Shown in pieces: positions 7,807 to 10,372 of a stretch of DNA of 10,372 bases. A program made the position numbers and the translations under genes. The stretch is from Nitrosomonadaceae bacterium (lineage in GTDB: Bacteria > Pseudomonadota > Gammaproteobacteria > Burkholderiales > Usitatibacteraceae). The stretch is from the NCBI GenBank assembly GCA_021300055.1, contig JAJTHU010000022.1, positions 1 through 10,372 of the forward strand, in the 5' to 3' direction. A model generated the notes under the pieces. That model ran no database searches and was not told where the DNA came from. It saw only the letters and a program-made list of their open reading frames with translations. Each line of letters starts with the position of its first letter. Positions within the stretch are counted from its first letter, which is position 1.

Positions 7807-8403
7807 ATGACCACCATCGTCGTCGTCAAAAAAGCCGGACAAGCAGTTATTGCAGGTGACACGTTGACCACCTTCGGTTCAACCCGTTTGGGTAGCGCGC
7901 ATGATGCCGCCCCCGAGAAGATTCTGCGCCACAACGGCACCTTCTTTGGCATCGCGGGCTCCGCTGCGCACCAGATGGTGCTGGAAAGCATCCTCACCAA
8001 TCATGAAAAAGCCAAAGAGTTTCGCTTTCACGGGCGGCATGAAATCTACGAGAGCTTCCGCAAGATGCATCCGATCCTGAAGGAAGAAGCGTACCTGAAC
8101 CCGAAGGAGGAGGACGATGATCCGTACGAATCGTCGCAGTTGACCGCGCTGGTTGCGAACTCATCGGGTATCTTCGGTGTGTACTCGATGCGTGAAGTGT
8201 TTGAGTTCGACCGCTTTTGGGCGATTGGTTCGGGGCGCGATTTTGCGCTCGGTGCGATGTACGCGGTGTACAACCAAAAGCTGTCAGCAAAGGCGATTGC
8301 TGAAATTGGCGTGAAAGCGGGCTGCGAGTACGACACGGGCACGGGACTGCCGATGAATGTGGCGTCGGTGAAGCTCGCTGCGGTAAAGGTTGGGAAGAAG
8401 TGA
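7807..8403 (+). CDS. Proteasome-type Ntn-hydrolase, probable BPH (beta-proteobacterial proteasome homologue)
   Basis: A 198-aa cytosolic protein of the HslV/20S beta-subunit fold. The N-terminus MTTIVVVKK resembles HslV (TTIVSVRR). Removal of Met1 would expose Thr as the N-terminal nucleophile without a longer propeptide. In mature numbering Asp17 (VIAGDTLT) is conserved, and Lys37 (PEKIL) sits where the catalytic lysine is expected after a slightly longer loop than in HslV. The C-terminal half has AIGSGRDFALGAMYA, like the HslV GSG segment. An acidic stretch (EEAYLNPKEEDDDPYESS, residues 93-110) is not part of typical HslV. The lack of an adjacent hslU and the divergence from HslV point to BPH, a family known to form double-ring particles whose unfoldase partner and role are unclear. 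The ribosome site is weak. An Hsp15 gene follows 174 bp downstream. HslV itself is the main alternative. Confidence 0.8.
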   Translation: MTTIVVVKKAGQAVIAGDTLTTFGSTRLGSAHDAAPEKILRHNGTFFGIAGSAAHQMVLESILTNHEKAKEFRFHGRHEIYESFRKMHPILKEEAYLNPKEEDDDPYESSQLTALVANSSGIFGVYSMREVFEFDRFWAIGSGRDFALGAMYAVYNQKLSAKAIAEIGVKAGCEYDTGTGLPMNVASVKLAAVKVGKK

Positions 8404-8436
8404 TCGCACTGGGTCAATGCAAGTAATGCACAGGTC

Positions 8437-8517
8437 GTCATTCCCGCGAAGGCGGGAATCCAATTTTGTTTTAGCGTTCTTTGGAAGAACTTGGATTCCC
8501 GCCTTCGCGGGAATGAC
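8437..8517. repeat. Paired inverted repeat (REP/BIME- or MITE-like), copy 2, perfect arms
   Basis: Two 27-bp arms (8437-8463 and 8491-8517) are perfect reverse complements around a 27-base loop. Each arm begins or ends with GTCATTCCCGC or its complement and has its own imperfect palindrome (ATTCCCGC, short loop, GCGGGAAT), so the element can form either one long cruciform or two small hairpins. It lies 33 bp after the proteasome-like gene and 60 bp before hslR. It is related to copy 1 at 1487-1590. It may act as a transcript-end hairpin for the upstream gene, though there is no T run and that role is inference. Confidence 0.93.
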
Positions 8518-8577
8518 GGGGTTATTGAGGATGCGACCGGAGCGCAAACAACTAGGCGGTCCGATGAGGTGTTGTTG

Positions 8578-8982
8578 ATGGCACCGACGATCGAACAAGT
8601 ACGAATTGACAAATGGTTATGGGCCGCCCGATTTTTTAAGACGCGCCAACTCGCAATCGATGCCATCAACGCCGGCCGTGTCTATGTGAATGCAGAGCGC
8701 GTGAAGCCCGCCAAGATGGTGAAGTGCGACGATGAAATCACCGTCAGAAAACCGCCATACGAGTGGCGTATTGTGGTGCGCGAACTTTCCGAAAAGCGAG
8801 GCTCAGCCGAAATGGCGCAAAAGCTCTACATCGAAACCGCAGAAAGCCTAATTGCGCGTGATGCGTTGCGAGCCGAACTGAAGGAGCAACCACCACCGGT
8901 GTTCGCTGGACGCCCCACCAAGCGCGATCGCCGCGTGTTGGATCGCTTCATGACACGTCAAGGTGGAGATGATGCGTCGTAG
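8578..8982 (+). CDS. hslR: Ribosome-associated heat shock protein Hsp15 (S4 RNA-binding domain)
   Basis: A 134-aa cytosolic RNA-binding protein. In E. coli, Hsp15 binds 50S subunits carrying a stalled nascent chain and helps recycle them. The S4 domain covers residues about 8-70: VRIDKWLWAARFFKTRQLA closely matches E. coli HslR, followed by INAGRVYVNAERVKPAKMV. The C-terminal part has the family's LYIETAESLIARDAL segment and a basic AGRPTKRDRRVLDRF tail (110-124). The ATG at 8578 is chosen because GAGGT lies seven bases upstream. The frame is open to an ATG at 8491, but that stretch is repeat sequence and not part of the protein. The end overlaps the start of the YceI gene by 11 bp, suggesting coupled translation. 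Placement beside a proteasome homologue suggests a protein-quality-control or heat-stress setting, which is inference. Confidence 0.93.
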   Translation: MAPTIEQVRIDKWLWAARFFKTRQLAIDAINAGRVYVNAERVKPAKMVKCDDEITVRKPPYEWRIVVRELSEKRGSAEMAQKLYIETAESLIARDALRAELKEQPPPVFAGRPTKRDRRVLDRFMTRQGGDDAS

Positions 8983-9628
8983 CCTGCTGGCGATTGGTGC
9001 ATTCCTCATGCTTAGCGTGCATGGCGATGCACTCGCTGCACGCTATGAAATCGTCTCGGCAGAAACCAAAACCACCTACGAAACGCATTACCTCAAGTTC
9101 ATTCATGTGCGTGGGGTATTCGATCGCATGACCGGCGTGTTGATGTATGAACCGAGCAAGCCCGTCGCTGAACGCGCCCCTTTCATCCACGTTGTGATCG
9201 ATACCACGACGCTGCGCCCAACGACCTTCGACGGTGAAGGTAAACGCAAGATGTTGCGGGGACCAGAGTTTTTCAATGTCGAAAAATTTCCGACCATCGA
9301 GTTTCGGTCAAAGAAGTTTCGCTATGACGGCGAACGGCTCACGCACATTGATGGCGACATCACGCTCGTCGGTGTGACCAAGCCAGTTAGTTTGGTCGTG
9401 CTGAAGTCAGGTTGCGAGCCCGCATCAGCGACACAGCCGCCGCGTTGCCATGCGTCGACCGAACTCGTCGTCAAGCGCAGCCAGTTTGGGATGAACGGTT
9501 GGTCAACGACGGTAAGCGACGACGTGAAAATCTGCGTGGAGCTTGTCGCGGTGGCGAAGCAGACCGAATCCGCAAACTCATTGCCGGATGCGGCTGTGCA
9601 GCCAAAAATGCCCGAAACAGCGCGCTAG
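8972..9628 (+). CDS. Exported YceI-family protein (lipocalin-like isoprenoid-binding fold)
   Basis: The 218-aa product starts with a signal peptide (MRRSLLAIGAFLML..., cleavage near GDALA, residue 22), so it is predicted to be periplasmic. The rest follows the YceI pattern: RYEIVSAETKTTYETHYL, FIHVVIDTTTLRPTTFDG, LRGPEFFNVEKFPTIEF (95-111), GDITLVGVTKPVSLVV and SQFGMNGW (170-177). The family forms a beta-barrel and some members bind polyisoprenoid lipids. Differences from plain YceI are an insertion with Cys148 and Cys159, which could form a disulphide, a third Cys188, and a roughly 20-residue Pro/Ala-rich tail. AAGG at 8960-8963 serves ATG 8972 (8-base spacing) or ATG 8969 (5-base spacing); a GTG at 8963 is in frame. 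The start lies inside the end of hslR. Ligand and role are unknown. Confidence 0.9.
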   Translation: MRRSLLAIGAFLMLSVHGDALAARYEIVSAETKTTYETHYLKFIHVRGVFDRMTGVLMYEPSKPVAERAPFIHVVIDTTTLRPTTFDGEGKRKMLRGPEFFNVEKFPTIEFRSKKFRYDGERLTHIDGDITLVGVTKPVSLVVLKSGCEPASATQPPRCHASTELVVKRSQFGMNGWSTTVSDDVKICVELVAVAKQTESANSLPDAAVQPKMPETAR

Positions 9629-9634
9629 CGCTAG
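9622..9634. other. Overlapping palindromes spanning both convergent stop codons
   Basis: GCGCTAGCGC (9622-9631) and CTAGCGCTAG (9625-9634) are overlapping 10-bp palindromes. They contain the TAG of the YceI gene (9626-9628) and the complement of the TAG of the histidine-phosphatase gene (9631-9633). Only 2 bp separate the two genes. No stem plus T-run terminator is visible, so the two transcripts probably overlap at their 3' ends. Confidence 0.6.
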
Positions 9635-10242
9635 AGTTTTGGTATCGGCAGACGATGCGCCACGCGTAGCTTACCGTCTTCAAACTTGGCGACGATTGCT
9701 TCGCCCATGCCGACGAATTGTCCGGTAAGCGCGGTGATGTTGACTTGATGCGTGACGAGTACGATGTTCTGCCCGGCGCGTTGGCGCACAGCCAAACCGC
9801 CCAGCACTTGCTGCTTTTGCAGGTCGGCCGTCTGCGGATTGTCAAAGTGTGAGTTCAACGCGGGCCAGGTATCCACCCGCGCGAGCGCCTTGAAGGCAAG
9901 ATTGGCGGTGTCCACGCAACGGCACCACTGCGAGCTATACACGCCGGCCAACGGTATTGAATGGGACCGAAATGCCGCGCCCCACGCGCGCGATTGCGCA
10001 CGACCGAGATCGTTGAGGTTGCGCTGCGTGGCGCAATCTTCGAGCTTGAAGTTGGGCGGGTCGCCGGTGCCGGGCACGGTCTGCGCGTGGCGCATGAGCA
10101 CGACGTAGCCACCTTGCTTAAGTGCGGCCCAGGCGGCGTTGTCCGTCGACGCAATCGCCGTGCCCGTGACGAGACACAGGAGGGCAAAGATGGTCAGCGC
10201 GATCTGCGTCGCTTGGTGTGCGCGTCCCATTGAGCCGCTCAC
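9631..10242 (-). CDS. Exported histidine phosphatase superfamily protein (phosphoglycerate-mutase-like)
   Basis: The 203-aa product has an N-terminal hydrophobic segment (IALTIFALLCLVTGTAIA, cleavage near residue 31), predicting export. The histidine phosphatase core is visible: VVLMRHAQT with Arg51 and phospho-acceptor His52 (RHA rather than the commoner RHG), CATQRNLNDLGRAQSRAW, SSQWCRCVDTA with a probable second Arg at 108, and VLVTHQVNITALTG with second catalytic His165. The phosphate-pocket set therefore looks complete. Substrate is unknown. The GTG start at 10242 overlaps the TGA of the upstream gene as GTGA, which favours translational coupling. An ATG at 10230 would also keep the signal peptide, and no strong ribosome site separates the choices. 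Confidence 0.85.
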   Translation of the reverse strand: MSGSMGRAHQATQIALTIFALLCLVTGTAIASTDNAAWAALKQGGYVVLMRHAQTVPGTGDPPNFKLEDCATQRNLNDLGRAQSRAWGAAFRSHSIPLAGVYSSQWCRCVDTANLAFKALARVDTWPALNSHFDNPQTADLQKQQVLGGLAVRQRAGQNIVLVTHQVNITALTGQFVGMGEAIVAKFEDGKLRVAHRLPIPKL

Positions 10243-10372
10243 TCTTTATTGGTGAACCGGAATCCGAGTCGCGTCACTTCAGCGCGCGCTTCGGCCATCG
10301 CCATGGGCACTTGCGCAGGGTCCCCCGACAGCGTGAGCTCAATCAATCGTCCACCCGGGATATGCTGCGGCA
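10239..10372 (-). CDS. Unrecognised protein, C-terminal 43 residues only
   Basis: Of the three minus-strand frames entering from the right edge, only this one is open. It codes for 43 residues beginning PQHIPGGRLIELTLSGDPAQ and ending TRLGFRFTNKE, with TGA at 10241-10239. Too little is present to name a family. The segment looks like a normal globular C-terminus (beta strand, then an Ala/Glu-rich helix). Its stop overlaps the GTG start of the histidine-phosphatase-like gene by the four bases GTGA, which supports both the reading frame and a shared operon. Confidence 0.6.
   Translation of the reverse strand, partial: PQHIPGGRLIELTLSGDPAQVPMAMAEARAEVTRLGFRFTNKE

Noticed and set aside
8491..8577. 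N-terminal extension of Hsp15 to the ATG at 8491
   Set aside because: The extension is translated repeat sequence; ATG 8578 has a good ribosome site and gives the normal family N-terminus.
8046..8669. Minus-strand open frame of 207 codons across the repeat region
   Set aside because: It reads through the inverted repeat and gives the well-known artefact peptides (SFPRRRES, WIPAFAGMT), and otherwise lies antisense to two real genes.

Overview
The window reads as an ordinary chromosomal segment of a proteobacterium, most likely a betaproteobacterium (Burkholderiales-like). The pointers are moderately GC-rich coding sequence, a gene resembling the beta-proteobacterial proteasome homologue (BPH), an Hsp15 gene, a classic histidine-utilisation (hut) pair, and paired 'GTCATTCCCGC...GCGGGAAT' repeats in two intergenic gaps. 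Taxonomy is inferred from gene content only.

Left third (1-3147, minus strand): hutH (histidine ammonia-lyase, complete) is followed by hutU (urocanate hydratase, running off the left edge). These are the first two steps of histidine degradation. The 183-bp gap between them holds one copy of the inverted repeat, so a long hairpin sits inside the probable hut transcript. A roughly 320-bp divergent intergenic region upstream of hutH carries several dyads and weak promoter-like elements.

Middle (3468-6002, plus strand): one large gene encodes a predicted exported protein that appears to be a three-module fusion. It has an N-terminal cyclophilin-type peptidyl-prolyl isomerase, six FG-GAP/VCBS-like Asp-rich repeats, and a C-terminal alpha/beta-hydrolase-like domain with a GHSQGG nucleophile elbow. 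This is the most unusual object in the window. It converges on a family-5 extracellular solute-binding protein of a peptide-type ABC transporter (6067-7650, minus). The gap between them holds an intrinsic terminator oriented for the transporter gene.

Right third (7807-10372): divergent from the solute-binding protein is a small Ntn-hydrolase/proteasome-like gene (BPH candidate). Then come the second repeat copy, an Hsp15-type S4 RNA-binding protein (hslR), and an exported YceI-family protein whose start overlaps the end of hslR. Convergent with these, separated by 2 bp, is an exported histidine-phosphatase-family protein. Its GTG start overlaps the stop codon of an upstream, unrecognised gene cut by the right edge.

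No RNA genes, CRISPR arrays, insertion sequences or phage genes were seen. Most genes are recognisable housekeeping or accessory functions. The fusion protein, the BPH-Hsp15 neighbourhood and the repeat inside the hut pair are the points worth following.
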